Assembly (NCBI GenBank): GCA_020055645.1 | Contig: CM034546.1 | Span: 92,504,001-92,568,000 of the forward strand | Direction: 5' to 3' | Length of the DNA: 64,000 nt | Source of the DNA: Tomocerus qinae | Lineage: Eukaryota > Arthropoda > Collembola > Entomobryomorpha > Tomoceridae | In this document: piece after piece, positions 1-15,200 of the stretch | Numbering within the stretch: position 1 is the first letter of the stretch | Layout: each line of letters opens with the position of its first letter | Notes under the pieces: model-generated | Databases searched by the model: none | What the model saw: only the letters and a program-made list of their open reading frames with translations | What the model was told of the DNA's origin: nothing | Program-made: the position numbers and the translations under genes

Positions 1-3000
1 ATAGTCCTTTTTTGAATTTACCAGTTGTTTTCTAAAATTTCACAAAAAATATTTTGCAGCAAACAAAGGACGTCGTACTCGACGGCCACTAAGTAGAAGA
101 ATGAACAAACATGCCACGCGGGCATAGAAATATGAGGTTTTTTACTTTAAACCAGTGGACTCGATGGCTCGCCAGTAGATGGACTACCAGTGTTAACAAT
201 ATTTCATATTGATGTTGAACATGAGACGACCGAATGTATAATAACAAAAGAAACGGTTAGTCATCAATAAAACCATACAATTTAAATTTCGCTGCTTAGG
301 TTTAGATTGTTCTTTTTTCTACTCTTGAAAATGTAGTAATAAAATGAAACCTTGTAAAATACTTTTATTATTACACTAGATTGCGATGACTAGAAGAGTT
401 GAAAACATAAAAATATGCACACGGTATTCTCCGTTGTAATGAATTGTACACAAAAGATATTGAGCATTAAATTTTGACTGTAAATACATAGTTAGGCTTT
501 ACGTCAATAATATGAATGCAATAATAACATTGTGATAAAATACATGTCTTAGGTATAAGTCAAATGCAATCGAATCGTCCTGCATTTATGTTCGGCATAA
601 GTGTACTTGAGTAGATACTAAACATTAATATTTGGGATAAGTATTAGTGTAGGATGTACACAGATCTACGCATTTGTGTATTAGGACAATATTATTATAG
701 GTTTGTAGAAGATAGGGAAGGCGCACCCATCGTTATCAGATGGAGGAATAAGGAATCTCGAAGCGAAGTCAGTGTCATGCTAGTCATCCCAGCTGGATTT
801 TGTGAACAGTAATAATCATCATCTTTAATGTATTTTCCACAGTGCAACTGTGTGTGCATAGCCATAGGACTTTATATTTATAATGTCATCCCATGCTAAG
901 CTATGCCATTTCAGGTATGTAATGTTATGATGCCACTATACACACGAGTAACAGCGACTGGAGAATATGCTGTGCCTTCTGTTGTCTTTAGATGAACAAT
1001 CAAAGAATACTTATTAAAAGAAGTGCATAGCTATTTTATCATTCATACTCATATTTAATAGATAAGCCGATCCTACTCACTATTAGTCACAGACAAGTCA
1101 AAAAGTTGAACACAAGAGTATTCTTTTACCCATACACGTTTTTTGTGGGCACACATCGAAGGTATGAACTTTCAGATACGGATCTTTGTCTTCCATTAAC
1201 TATTACATACGTTGTACATTAACAAGTTAAAGGTGTAGGAAAAGTTCAGTGCAGTAATCCTCGTAAATATCAATCCTTCGTTCGTGTGTCTGTTTTCTTA
1301 GCACACGAGTTAAATTAATCATCTGCAAATGCTTACTTGTCAAGATTACAAAGTTTGAATTGCTTTTCCGACTTGTATCAAATGAACACACTTGATACTT
1401 TGATCTTCCTAGTCTTTTCTAAAAGTCTCTTGGTGTCTTACTGTTGTTCTACCCTCAGCTATACAGATACACTGACATATTATGGGTTTTCTATCGTCAA
1501 TCAGATTTTTTCTGCCTTGTCTCTTCTTGGATTAATGGAAAGTCCAGTCAGTAGTTACGATCTAAAGATAGACGCTTTATTTCAATTGTGCTCCTTTCTT
1601 CATAATCATTCCTCTATGATTGGCATTAGTGTTTTCAATTTAGTAACTAATGGTACAAGCCATCAATCAATCATTACTCTTGCTGTACATTTATACAATA
1701 ATGGCACCAACAGACACCAACTATTGACCACAATTCAGCTGACACCAATCTCACTATCCCTGCCAATTCTTTTTCCACTGAAAATTTCAATGCTAATACA
1801 TATACCGATTTGGTTATCTTAGGAGACCAATTTTAATCAAGACATTTTGTAATGGCAGACTAAAGGCACTTGCAGAAGCAAACACATGAAAATTGTAATA
1901 GAGTAATGTAATTGTAATATGCGTATTGGCTCTCCCTATACCGCACATAGATAATTACACACAGATATCTAATATGAATACAGCTTATTATAGATTGGTA
2001 TTTGAATTTTGCTAAAACCTCGAACAACCTTTTCAAAAGCTTTTTACCATAAGAAATGGTACGCTAAGCAAAACACTACATGAAAACAGCTACGAGCTAC
2101 AATAATTATTGTAGTAGTCATTATTATGCAATTATGGTAATCAATTTCTTAAATATTTTGGCACATTACATAATATTACATCGAATATATTTTATATTTA
2201 AGCTCCAATTTAAAATCAGTAATACTTTTGCAGGTGATAAATGGAGTTTCTGAGTTCTTTGTGCTAAATTTTTGGGTTAGTTTAAATTGAGGTTTATTAG
2301 ATGTCCAAAGAGTAGGGAGATGATGTTGGGAGTTAAATAATCATTAAAATGTCAGTAAAACAATAAAACTGGGCATAAAGTAATAAACCCACAAAAGGCG
2401 TAGATGGGAGTAGTAACTATAATTTATAAGGGAAAAATGAATTTATTATCATCTCTTTCACCTTTGTGTGCACATTTATTAGTCCATAGAGGGAAAACGT
2501 AACATGTTTGTTTGTTTATGTGAGTAAATGTAATGGTTAGTAGAGGTGAATTGCTTGAGAGGGAATTAAATCGGCTGTGAGGAGTGCAGTGTCAGGTCTT
2601 AAATTGAATTAGGTTCGTTATGTAATGTGTGAGAAGTGAAAAGGTAAGAAAATGAAATTAAAGAAAACCCACACAAAAGTCTTGTTCATAGAAATTACTA
2701 CCTGCCTTGAATAAATAAATAAAATTCCACGTGGAGTGAGAGACTAGTCTTGCCCCGTCTTGGTTGGTCTTGCTTAGTCGAGTTGATCTCGTCTAGTCCA
2801 CATCTAGTCTTTTAGGCGATCCGAGTTTCGTATTTTCCTGGAAGGCAATAATTTACTTTTAGGAACCAAATCTTATAAAACAGAGAGTATCGCATGTGTG
2901 TTTATTCTTACAAGTTGCTATTACAATCGAGGAATATACATAAGCATTGCATTGGAGAGTTGTACTTATATGCTGGTTAATAAAGACGAAAGAGATTAAA

Positions 3001-5625
3001 TTTATGGTTTACGGACATACACACTGAGACTGTAACACAAAGGGGATTAATATTATGTGAGAATTACTGTATAGGTACTTGAATGTAGAGAGAAATTCTC
3101 GGAAACGAAAAGCGGTGATAAATAGTCTATAAAGAGTCTATAGAAAGACTAATGCATAAGTTGGGTGTCTAATAATATTGTGTGCTAGTCCTCGCATCGC
3201 GTGGAAGAACGTAATTTATCACTGGCAGAAGAAATAAGGAATAAAAACATGCACTCGTTTTCTAGTCTCCCCACTTGTACATAGGTATATATATAGTTGG
3301 AGATTATTCTGTTCTAGTTAGATAGACTGATTTGGTGCAATGCGATTGTAACATTGTAGCGAGTCTGACATAAATAGTGAGCATAGGCAGTGGATGGAGT
3401 GAAGATTTGAGAAGGTGAAGTGGAAGGGGCGTTCTCTTCCATTTTTTCCACACCACCTTTTCACACCTGGCTCAGTTCTCTGGCCTGGCTATCACCAGTT
3501 TTTGTCGTGGATAAAAAATTGTCTTTTATAGTGAAGGAGATAGCAATTATTCTGATAGCTGCAGGAGGCCGTGCTTACCTTTCCATCAAATCAGGAATAA
3601 AATGGCCTACCCTCCAGTTTCAACATGGTCTCCCTCGCACCTTCGCAGTTCAGTCGCTCCACGAACTAGGCACTACCTTATACGCTAATGCTCTGGACGA
3701 TGTTTGTTGTGCCTACTTGTTTGTTATCTGTATTATGGAACTCTGAGCAAATCCCTCATTCTTTTCACCAACTCTTCACAAATGGAATTCGCAACTTGCT
3801 CATATTTCATCCGTCCCCCAGCGGGAGAGCCATCAAACCTACCGTGTCAGCCTCAAAATTCACACCACCTTGTCATAAATTCATGCATTAGCTCTAACTT
3901 TTTATTTTACACACACCTTACTTTTCATACTCAATCTGCTCTCCTTGCTTCCATGCTCCTATTATAAAATAATATAAAATAGCACTGCACATACAATATA
4001 CACTCATTCTCTCTAATGTAGTTTACAAATACGTCCACTCGGCTATGTAGTACATAATAATCTGCATCTCCTTATTGCTTACTCCACTGCTTTCCATTAC
4101 CTGCCATATGCAAATCTGTAATATCATTTTATATAAATCGTAAATTAAATCCGCTGCTACATTACATTTTACACTACATGCCTCCATAACTAACTACCAA
4201 CGCGAACAATAACTAAACTCCATTCTTGGGACACAGAAAATAACAACCTTTATATAATTCTCAAACACATGGAAAGGTGACTAAACCGAGAAACTACTTT
4301 GACTGCTTTTATTACTTAGATCCAAGAGATATATTATAATTCACACTGCATTAATAAAATACAATTATCTACGCTCCACTGTTCCCCCATTCCTTCACTC
4401 TCTCGTTTCCTTCGTGTATAGTTAACTTTTTATTCGTCAGGAATGCAATATCTGACTCACTACATAAATAATATCTTGATCCAGTAGCTTTTTATTGTCT
4501 TCGTAAACTAATTCCAATTGCCAGAAACATGTCTTGTCTAATTTTCAAGTGTAACATAACATGTTTTTGCACGATGCATTATTAAAGCATTTAAACTTGT
4601 ACTTGTCTACAGATCGAACCACTTCAATCCAACATAGAGGTTATCATATGTCAGGCCGTGACAATAACGCTCTCTTCATATCTACTGAGATTTATTAGCA
4701 TCAGCATAGACTGCTTGACAATTTGGATCATGGGGACAAGAAAATGTTCTGATGTAATCTATCTCTGCAGTATAAATGCGTAAATAGGTACAGCTGTATT
4801 AATATTCATACACTACCTATCTACTTGTGTGTATTTTGCCCGATCTTACACGACAATGAGTGATTGACTCCAGTCACTACTCACTACTAGTAAATTAGTT
4901 TACCCTGTCATTAGTACATGCCATGTCCATCATTAAACTACTTTCTTAATACAATAACTTGTCGATTTGAACATCTTGGTGGAAGATTGCCTTGTACTTG
5001 AGTTAATGTCAGTATGAATCCTTAAAAGTAAGAACAGTATACATACAATGCATCATGAGACTGGAATGCCATAATTATTATGCAGAATTAATACCGATTT
5101 TGATTGACCGATGTTGTTGCACTCATCGTTGCCCTAAGTTTTCGGAATTTGTAACAATGGACCAATAAAGTATAAACTAAATTGTTTTTTTGAAAAAAGC
5201 TTAACTGAATCTAGCTGAATCTTATTCTGTGGATACTGCAATGCGCGTACCTTTGCCGACACTTTTACCTGTCCTTACTGCATGGTGCTGCATGTCATTA
5301 GTCATTATGAACCAAGTATAGGGATGCACTCATACCAATGTTTTAATACACAGGCACAAATCAAATCTTGACAAAAGTTTTTTTGCACACTTTAAAAAAA
5401 TTATTTCAAGGATTGTAGTTTTTTCATAATCTCTATATTATATTCGTAGACTTGATAAGTACCTATATATGTATCCATGTATGTCTGCGTCTGTTAGGAA
5501 GAGCCAAAACGCGCTAGTTTCATAATATGCACATTTTCAGCAATTTAGATTAAGCTTTAGTTAGCACTAGCATTTCTTTTTAAAATGAAAACCATTTAAA
5601 GACCGAAATGTACCAAATCCGACAC
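1..5625. other. Intergenic, no gene recognised
   Basis: AT-rich sequence with scattered stops in all frames. The longest open frame, about 1337-1822 on the plus strand, lacks an ATG near its beginning, has no flanking splice logic I can see and matches no family I know. A T/C-rich stretch at 3420-3970 has short open frames with no family resemblance. A TAGTC-rich low-complexity patch lies near 2741-2812. Distal regulatory DNA or introns of a gene outside the window cannot be excluded. Confidence 0.5.
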
Positions 5626-5840
5626 CTAAATGATCTAAGTTCGTCTAAATCGGTCTAAGTTCATATAAATTGATCTAAGTTCGTCTAAATTAATCTAAGT
5701 TCGTCTAAATTGATCTAAGTTCTTCTAAATCGGTCAAAGTTCGTCTAAATTGATCTAAGTTCGTCTAAATTGGTCTAAGTTCGTCTAAATTAATCTAAGT
5801 TCGTCTAAATTGGTCTAAATTGGCCTAAGTTAGTCAAAAT
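5626..5840. repeat. 20-bp minisatellite
   Basis: About ten head-to-tail copies of a 20-bp unit close to tcgtctaaattgrtctaagt, with one or two substitutions per copy. The unit is itself a doubled 10-mer: tcgtctaaat and tgrtctaagt differ at few positions, giving an underlying 10-bp period. The array decays at its right end (5821-5850), where copies become tggcctaagt and tagtcaaaat. There is no unique spacer between units and no neighbouring gene, so this is a simple tandem array. Confidence 0.9.
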
Positions 5841-8800
5841 TCAAAATTGGTCTAGGGTGTGCTACATGGGCTTAAGTTGGGGTACAATGGGCGGCTAAAT
5901 ACAGACGTTCTAGCACACATGCATACCTATATCCGATGTGGACTTATTAATCTATAACATAATAAGTAGTATGCTGACTGAGCTGATTGATACTACTTGC
6001 TTGGGTGATTGGGTGAAACTAGTATGACATTTACGGTAGTATTTATGTTTCATTGTGTCATACACACATTTATGATTACTTATTCTAATAAGACGTTGAA
6101 AATTAGGTTGCATGTACTTACAAGTATAGAAATATTGTCTTTAGCGACTGCCTACCTACTGTATACCAGTTCGGCCTAAAGATCCATCCGTCATAAATCC
6201 TAAAATAAAATGATTTAGCCTTTTTATTATATAAAGAATAGAACGTTGTCAATAAATTAAACTCGTGAAAGACGCCTACAGTTTTAATATTGTTACTAAA
6301 TTTTACTTCTGATTTATCCTTTAGTCCAAATAATTGAATAATAAGTGGCTACCTCGACTTGTAGTGCATTTACCATCGTAAACAGGGTAGTGTAGTAGGT
6401 AATCAGATTAACCCAGAGTCAAAAGGGTTAATTTTTATACTTCTTTAGTCATAAATATACACTTAGTTCTTAAAATACGAGATTTGAAATTGCGTTGTCA
6501 GTCAATTAATACATAACTTCCTTTTAGTTAACTATAACTTTATAAAAAACTAATACATATGTCAGATTTAGTTACGAACGAGTGTTACAAACTTTTAGAG
6601 AGTATTATGTCAATTGACAATATAGGACACACTATTCGAGCTTTTATAACAAGTAAATGAGTAGTTTAACGTATAGATAGGAGAGACAAAGTGCATAGAG
6701 ACTCATGGATGTGTTATGATTGTGTAAGGACTATAGAGACTTAGATAGTCCTTGTGCAGAGAAAAGTTGAAGCTATCAAAGGATACCCGAAATAGAACAT
6801 CTGGAAAAATAGTTGGGGGTCCGAAGAGATTCCCGATGATATCCCAGAGTGAAATGGAATGGACTCAACTGTAGTAAACTGCAGGGAACAGAGGTGATAA
6901 TAATAAGAACATTCATAATAAAAGAATGCACATACCTCAGTACAGACACAGAAACATTCTCGCAGACTAATGCTTATTACTTCCTTTGCTCTTTCCATTA
7001 CTTTACGAGAATTTATGATGGAATTGGATTGAGAATCACATCACATAAACCATAAGGAATTTCATATTATTGTATCTGTCTTGTTTAGGATTTGTGTTAG
7101 TGCTGAGTGCTACACATATGTCTCTTCATCATAATAAATCTATTCATCTCATTCGTTTCTATTGCCACTGCTGCTCACTGTGCAAGAATCAGGCATAAAA
7201 TAATGAATTTCAGTCCATTAGTTCTGTGAGTAGACGTTGGATCTTAAGAGTTGAATGTATTATTTGCTGGGACATCAAAAGAAATGGTTACAGTTAGAAA
7301 CGTATAGGAAGATAATGGAATAAAATTAGTTAGGTCGCTGTTTGTACTATTTCCCATATGAGATATAAAATAATAACTATTTACTAGCTACTGAAGAAAA
7401 TAGGAACTGATTGTGCCTTGTGTTGTCTCTTTTCTGTCTGAGGATGATTGTGTAGTTAGAGAGCCTTAGGAGGTCACTCTTTTTGGTAGTTGCACAGAGT
7501 CAAGTCAAAGAACAGGAAATTCTCAGGTTAAAAATAATAATTATTGTCTCCCTTGGAATCTGGTCTGCCTCATCTCATGTAAAAAAGGAATGTGAAGGAA
7601 CTGTTCCAAAGATAACTCATTTCATCTGAGATCACACAGAAAGTAAGTATTTCAAAGATCTTGTTTTGTTTAAATTGAGTAAATGAAACGACAGTATGTT
7701 CACAATAGAAGACCACAATCCGTTCGATTCATTCCTATCTTTTCATATCCTGACTGCGCTGTTATTTTGTTGTGGTTGAAAGAACTAATTGTAATTGCAA
7801 GGAGGTGGTATCCTATCTCTATCTATTACGAATAAAAAGTGCAATTGGTTTCCTTTGCTTCGTTGGCTATGCCCTGCCTGCCTGCATGGCGATTGTGATT
7901 GTGGTTCGTCTGGTTTCGTCTGATATGGATGGTAAGGTATAGAAGAGTAGCTAGCGGTGCATTTGTTCAACTGTAGAAAATCTCAGGCACCGAAATTATA
8001 TCAATAGGCGGTCCCCGGTAGAAATCTTAGCTAACCAAAAGAAATTAAACGAATCAAATCAAATGTAGTCATTCAACTGCCTCTTGTCTTGTTTCATTCT
8101 TCCTTTAGCTTGACTCTCGCTGTGGAACGGAAATGCCAATTTTCTCCTCCGTTTCAAACCATTTTTAAATGCCACTCTACTTCACATAGGTACGTAGCAC
8201 ATCTCTGCCACGTCCGTGTTACGTAATACTAGCAGTCTCCATTATGAAAATCACTATGATTTCTATATATCTATCGTATGTACCTACATATAGACGTATC
8301 TTTATCGTTTAACTCTATACTTACTTTAAAACACGTCCACATAATATTTGTGTTGAATTGTACAGATGTGGTTAGTAGGTACGTTAAATTATTAAGTGTA
8401 AATTTCATTTTGTGAATAACCATTTGCGAGAAATGTATTTCCTGCTATGCTATACTTTGTATAATAGCGTTTATATTTGAGATGATAGTTGTTTAACCTC
8501 TGTGAAATCATGGCATGCTATGTATTTACACAAGTATCACCAAAAGAATTATTAGATTGCTAAATATTGACCTAAATGTTTTATTTATGTTGTTCATTCA
8601 ACATCATCGAAACTAGTATCTGCAGCACTAGTGTTACAGTATTTATGTATTCATGTCTTTAACTACAAGTATAAGCAATATGCACTGTGTGTTGTGTTTT
8701 GAGTTTTGATTGTTGGCTTCAAACAGCCAATAAAATCCATAATATTGAAAAGTATTTGATCTGAGAAATTTTTAAATGGGCATAATAGGGAAGGTGTTAC

Positions 8801-11800
8801 TTACAACAATGACACATCAAGTTGATCTTAAGCAGCAGAAAATCAGTTCATAAACATATCAACTTCCATACATTTTAGAACACATACAGGTATAGTGATT
8901 ATGTATATGGAAATGGAAAAACTTTGACGTGCTTTATCTTAAGTACTAGGCCACCAGTACTGCTTTTAAATTTCAAAAGATTTCCGTGTCAATATTTTTT
9001 GTCTAATTTTGAAATAAGCTAATATTAACCCAGAGTGTAGTTCATTGTTTGATGTAATATGCATTTCATACGCACTTACGCATGTTGCATTTGGGGGCAC
9101 CCTACCACACGTACAGACATATATATGCAGGTTTTATTGCTTTATCAAGTCTACGATTATAATATAGAGATGTAACATTTATAACTAAATAGACTATAAT
9201 ATTATGTATCAATTTATAATTACCAGAGGTGAATCATGATGACTATACATCCACCGAAAATGGGCTCTTACGGGTACGTGAAGCATATACATAGGATTTG
9301 TTGCATCATGCCAGACAGAGTGAAGTGTGTGATATAATGTGTTCGTTAAGCTGGGGTTATGTGTTTAATTTGAGTTGGTAAAAAACTTAATGTAAAACTA
9401 AGTTGATTGCTTGGACTGGACTTGTAGATTTGCTTTGTAGCATATACTTATAATTATTAGCTGCTTGGTTTTTGTTATGCTATCTGTGCTCTTTAGAAAA
9501 TTAATCGATTCTGCTCCCGACCCGCTGAGTGTCTTTCATCTGATGATTTCTACATCTCACTCTTTAAGATTAGTCATCGCATTTCAATTCTTGGGATGAT
9601 TGCCAAGCCGTCTTTTCTCTGCGGTTAACAACAGAGAAGACAGAAGTTTCTTTTATTTTATACTTCCTGACAAAGAATTCTTCAACCCCAATTACATTTA
9701 CACACTCATAATATTTGTTATAAATAAATATTATGCAATTATGTAATATTACATCTAAGACTAAATTTTTTAATTAGTAGCCTCGTTTCGGTTCGGGTCA
9801 TTCTAACCCGCCCAGATGACTGTCATCTAATTTTGGAATTTGTTGTTGGAACAACCAAAGATGTTCATAGATGGGCTGATAGCTGTAAGTACAAGGATAA
9901 ATCATTCGATTCGAATAAGCCAACCATTATAAATGTACTAGATTTCAGTCCTTGTATCCAATGGACTTAACGATCTTTCGATGGATTACAAGAAGCCCTC
10001 ACATAGGTAACATGACATAAAAAAGCCTATGGAGGAATAAATACATTCCCTGCAAAATCAAAAATTCCTAAAGTATAGGGCTCTGGCTACTGGCTAGTCA
10101 TATCTGTAAAGATTCAATAAGTCAATTTTCCGTGCCAAACGGACACATGCTAACACTGATTAATTGTAAGTTGTAACATAATATATATTTGTATCTTTGA
10201 TAAAACTAAAGAGATACAAATTAGTATTACCGTATATTGTATATTGATATATCATTACACTATTATGTGTTACTGTGTCACACATTGATATATTAATGGA
10301 ACTATAGACCTCTGCAATCCCCAATCCTTGGTTGAACATCAGAATATTATTTTTAAGTCACTAAATAGAACCCTATATATATTATAATGACTCTGGCCAA
10401 TCGTAGAAGCCTCTGCAGGTAATGTGTTTATTTTTATAGTTATCATATTCTGAAGTACAATATCATTCAGGGTAACAGAATATTAATACCCAAATAAACG
10501 TAGAATGTACTATGTACTGCAGAATCATTGTATTAGATCATACCTAATACCTATACAGATTTAGTACTTATCTTCGCTTTCCAAGGCATAATAAACCTGA
10601 TAAATAATGGTGACATGGACAAAAACAGTTAATGTCATTTTCTACGCATAAGACCATTTCTAGACACTAAAAGTTATGCTACTGTACTAAAAAAAATTAA
10701 TAAAATTAATTATTATGCTCTGTTCACCAACCAACCCTTTTCTCTAAGTATGTATGTTTAAAGATATCTCAATCTGAGACAATCAAAACTTGTGTCGTAT
10801 TCGTATCGTATATATTACATCCCAAAGCCATACAAGTAAGCATTAGCATTTCTAGGCATACCCGTACTCGTACTGTGATGTGAACATATTGATGCTGATG
10901 CGAGAAACCAGAGCAGTGGTTGTAAAGGCATCATGCATGTGATTTAGTAATACAAGAAGATACAACATATTATTAATCAAAGTACTAATGAATACCACAT
11001 TTGTCTGATAACTGACATGGCCATGTCTTACGAGTAAAAGTACATCTCGGTCTTTTAAGCGAGGCAAGGCCGGACGTTACAGTAGTAGTTGGAAAATTGA
11101 AATTTTTAAAAGTTAAAAACATTTATGTCATATGTCTATTAGTAGTAACTCATTCTGTTTCACAATCGTCTTGCATACAATAATGTAGTTTTCCTTTCAT
11201 ACTAGTGCATCTAACAAGTTTTAACCATCCAATTGTGTAAGCTGATCGTTTAGCAAAGACTATAATAACTAAGAGAGATTGATTAACTGGTCTATAGGGA
11301 AAGCGGTACTTTGGGTTCTTCCCACAACAATGGCAACAAATGACGTAATTGCAAGATCCGATTGAGTGCATTTTGCTATCCATGTTTTGCCGTTTTGCTC
11401 GGTAGCATGAACAAATAGATGCATTATACGGCTATAGTTTTCATGTGTTATGCGAGCATGGAAGTTAAATAAACTACCCGCTTTGTCGGCCTTGCTCAAC
11501 AGGGAAAACTAAACAATAGTCTAATGAATAATATCGAGTTTGCTCTCAGCTTTGTAAAAAGGAGCACGCAGAGATGATGACTGTGTAGGGGAATAAATCC
11601 GACCGACCTCATTACTTGATTTGATTTGACCCGACTTCGTCACTATTGTTTCGTATCATGGATGTGTGAGAACAAACGGTTCTCAGTCCACAAACATGAA
11701 CAAACTCTTTCATTTTGCTATCGATGGACTAAAGCGTACGTATACATAGACTCTATGCAATACATGTGCATCCTGTACATGTACACTACTGAGTTGTCGA

Positions 11801-12224
11801 TTCAACGCACAGCATAACATAACATATCAACTATGATCAAACCCCTGCCCTACTATTTCATAAGCTGGTAACTACAATTTCAAAGGCATAACTTGATACC
11901 AATAAAAACACATTTCAACAATTTATTACGATAATTCGGTTAAGCTAGTCAATTTGTAGCGGCATCGACACTGCCATCAACTGAAAATAAATGAATTAAC
12001 ATTCGTTTCTGAGTGAAACTTTTATTACTATTTATTATGACAATTAATTATTTATTTCCTTCGATTATTCACTTTGAACAAAACAGTACATGTATTGTAC
12101 ATAATATACTACTCTCTGTAACCCGCTTATAACAGTTCGTTAATTTAAATTGATCTCGAAAATCATCATGCTTCGCATTCAGATACTATTACTATTCGTA
12201 AGACATGCATATATCGTTAAAGCA
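5841..12224. other. Intergenic, no gene recognised
   Basis: AT-rich sequence downstream of the 3' end of COG3. Short open frames on both strands (for example 6741-6998, 7785-7970, 11150-11499 on the minus strand) have no family resemblance and no convincing splice partners. The COG3 3' UTR should occupy the last few hundred bases; TTTATT motifs near 12012-12053 (AATAAA on the minus strand) could serve as its poly(A) signal. Confidence 0.5.
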
Positions 12225-15200
12225 TCAGTTTTGTATCATCATTGAGGAAATCAGAACATTAATCTGCTCTTGTGTTGGACAGGACATCTGAACATCCGAA
12301 TAGTGTACTATAACTATATTCTCCAATTGAAGAAATCCATTTAAAACATTGTTCTGAAATAAAAAGGCAATTTATGAAGTCAATTACATTAAATGCAATG
12401 CTTAAGCCTGTTTTCCTCTACCTTCACGGGGCGAAAAAGAATGAACTCTGTTTCCCGGTTGGCCAAATACAATCTCATGCTACGATGAATAAAAGGCAAT
12501 TTAGACTTCAGACTTTCCACCGTATCCTGCAACAATTGAGTAATTTTTTCCGGCAAAGCAAAAGACTGTTGCGCTAAAGTTAATTCCAGCTTTTCCCTTT
12601 GAGCTTCAAGAACTTTTGATGCCTAAAATTTTAAAGTTATAAAATTAAGACATAGCATACGAATGTAACAGGAGTAATTAGCTGATCGGCTAAAATATTA
12701 TATTTTACCTTTCTCAGGAAATCATTCAATGGACCAATCAATATTTGTGTACAGTGCGATATAAATAATTCACAGGTACACTTCAATTGTCTATCTACTT
12801 CTTTCTTCGAATCTAAAAAGCACTCTTTTACTTGCGGAGTACCATCGACTATAAATTCCAGGAGGGAGTTATTGCTATTCAAGCTAAATAACTGTTTTTT
12901 CTTCTGAAGTAAAACGAGAGCTACATAAAACAATGACACAATACTTTAATGCTTTTTTCTCGATTTCACATTTATACCGTTCAACGAAGTTATCAAAATA
13001 TCTAACAGTAAGCAATAACCATCATACCAGCAACTTTTACGTGACTAAAATCCAAACTTGTTTCTTTTACTGAAAAATCCACTTGAAACGGGGCAATTTG
13101 CTCTCTCAAAATCAGAAGATGCTTTATCTCGAAAAGCTGACCGTCCACTAAAGTCTGTAAACAATAGATATTATTACTAATATTCAAAAATTATCACTTA
13201 TCACACACCTATTTTTTCTTATTACTATGCCTAAATAACCCTTACTTTGATTTTAAAGAAGATAAACATAAAAATGCTTGTACCTATAAACGTAAAAATG
13301 GATTGAAGAAGATTTCGTTTCACAATTATCATTGATTACCCAACGTGAAACAATTTTGAAGGTATTTACTTATTGGTACGTAAAGTAATAGGAATAGTGT
13401 CTAGAGAGGGAGGACAGTCGGGAGTAAGGACAGTAAGGAGTGAATATGCGAATTAAGGCTGCCTAGTCGATGCACAGAACATTGACAATACGTCCCACAT
13501 GGGAAACAAAAAGTTGTCATATTTTTGAAAACATGTACTACAAATCAGATGGGCTATGGTGACCATTTTCCCAAAAAGTCCCTACACTTTTCAAAATAGT
13601 TTTTCGGTGGGATCAATGCAAAGGAATTCGACAAATTCGTATTGTACCCTGTTCTATGACAAAATTTAAAAATTATGTGCTCTATTTATTCAGATTCTAC
13701 ATTTTTAAATCGATTGCCCAAATTGAGGTTATCAATGTTCTAGGTTTTTCTTAGGTTTTTCTATACCTTGCCTTGACGTTACACTGTTACTAGATTTTCC
13801 CAATTTTTACCCTGGGGAGGATGTAATTACGTCACACTGACATTCCACTGACTGATTTTGTTTATCATCAAGCACACCCGTATTAAAATTACTCACTAAA
13901 AATTGTAAAAAAGGTTTGAAGTAAATTAATAGAACAAAAACCAAAACCAAATTTTTCACGCATGTAGGGTGAGTACTTGTGTACTACGTAGACTACATAG
14001 GTATGTGAGTTTATACTTTATACACATAACGTAGCAATCACCTTCCGGGCAGCAATTGCTTGAGCTGAAGTAGAAACGTTGGAAATACACGCTATTAGAG
14101 CTTCCTGAGACAATCCTTGAAATATTGCTTTATCCAAGCATCGATATAGTTTCGATAGACAAAGCAGGGTACGACGGACACTGGGGAACCACATTCCATG
14201 TAAATCAGCGGGAGAACCTACACATATACAAACTTATTTGTTTCTCATCTGAACACGAAAATAAAGAAGATAATTTTTAACTACACAGAGAAAAATAAAA
14301 TTATCCTGCAGAAACTTACTACTAGATTTTAGAGGTCTGGGTATTTGTAAAGCTGAGATAGAGTTGTTTATCGCTGCGACTTCCTGAGATGTAGCTGAGC
14401 TAAGTGATATTAAAGATGTTTGAGAGTTAGAACGTCCTAAAGAAGTACGATGGTCAGCCTGCGTGTCTAAACTCTCGGCTATTTGCTGGAAAATTATTGA
14501 CATTAACATGAATTAAGGATATTTTAAATGAATAGGTAAATAGCATAATTAACATGGGAAGAAATGTTGAATACCTCCATCATCTCAAGTTTCTCTGGAT
14601 AAGCCAAATCACCGGGACCAGGTCTATAATTCTGTATGTCCGTAGATATATAAATATGAGCTCGGTAAACTAATCTTTCTTGGGTATCTTGAAGAAGTTG
14701 CTCCACAATTCTGATGAATGAATTTAAACCTTGAGCTAAAAACAAATAATAGAATTATAAAAATAACGTCACTAATGAGAACCCCTAAGTGGAAAACAAT
14801 ATGGAATTGGGCCTTACCATTTACGGTTGCTTGTTCTTCAAGCATCTCTACCCTCAGGATGCTGCACAACTCTGCAAGAGTCTCGAGATGTTGAATCTTA
14901 ATTATCAAAGGCCTCAGCGTGTCGTACAAAGGCGTGCATAAATTCTCCATGAACTCGCTATATGAAGCAAATTAAGGTTAATAATGGGACCCCATAATAT
15001 ACATACAATCCATGTAATCCTAAATGTAATATATCTTATTACTCGAATAGTACTGTGAATGATGTCTGGAAAAAGTCCCCATAGAGTCTAAACTCGTCTT
15101 GGCATAAATTAATACAAAATGAACATCCGTTTCTAAATGTAGAACATAAATCTGTTCCCGTTTTTCCTTTTAAACTCAAGTCAGCAACAGTAGACAAAAC

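Noticed and set aside
1337..1822. 161-codon open frame on the plus strand
   Set aside because: It begins with TTG, not ATG, has no splice partners and no recognisable domain. An open frame of this size can occur by chance in 64 kb.
3420..3967. Overlapping open frames of 67-108 codons
   Set aside because: The longest begins with a GTG codon, the frames overlap in different registers, and the composition reflects a T/C-rich stretch. No family resemblance.
5626..5840. CRISPR-like regular repeats
   Set aside because: The copies are directly adjacent with no unique spacers, and the genome is eukaryotic. It is a minisatellite.
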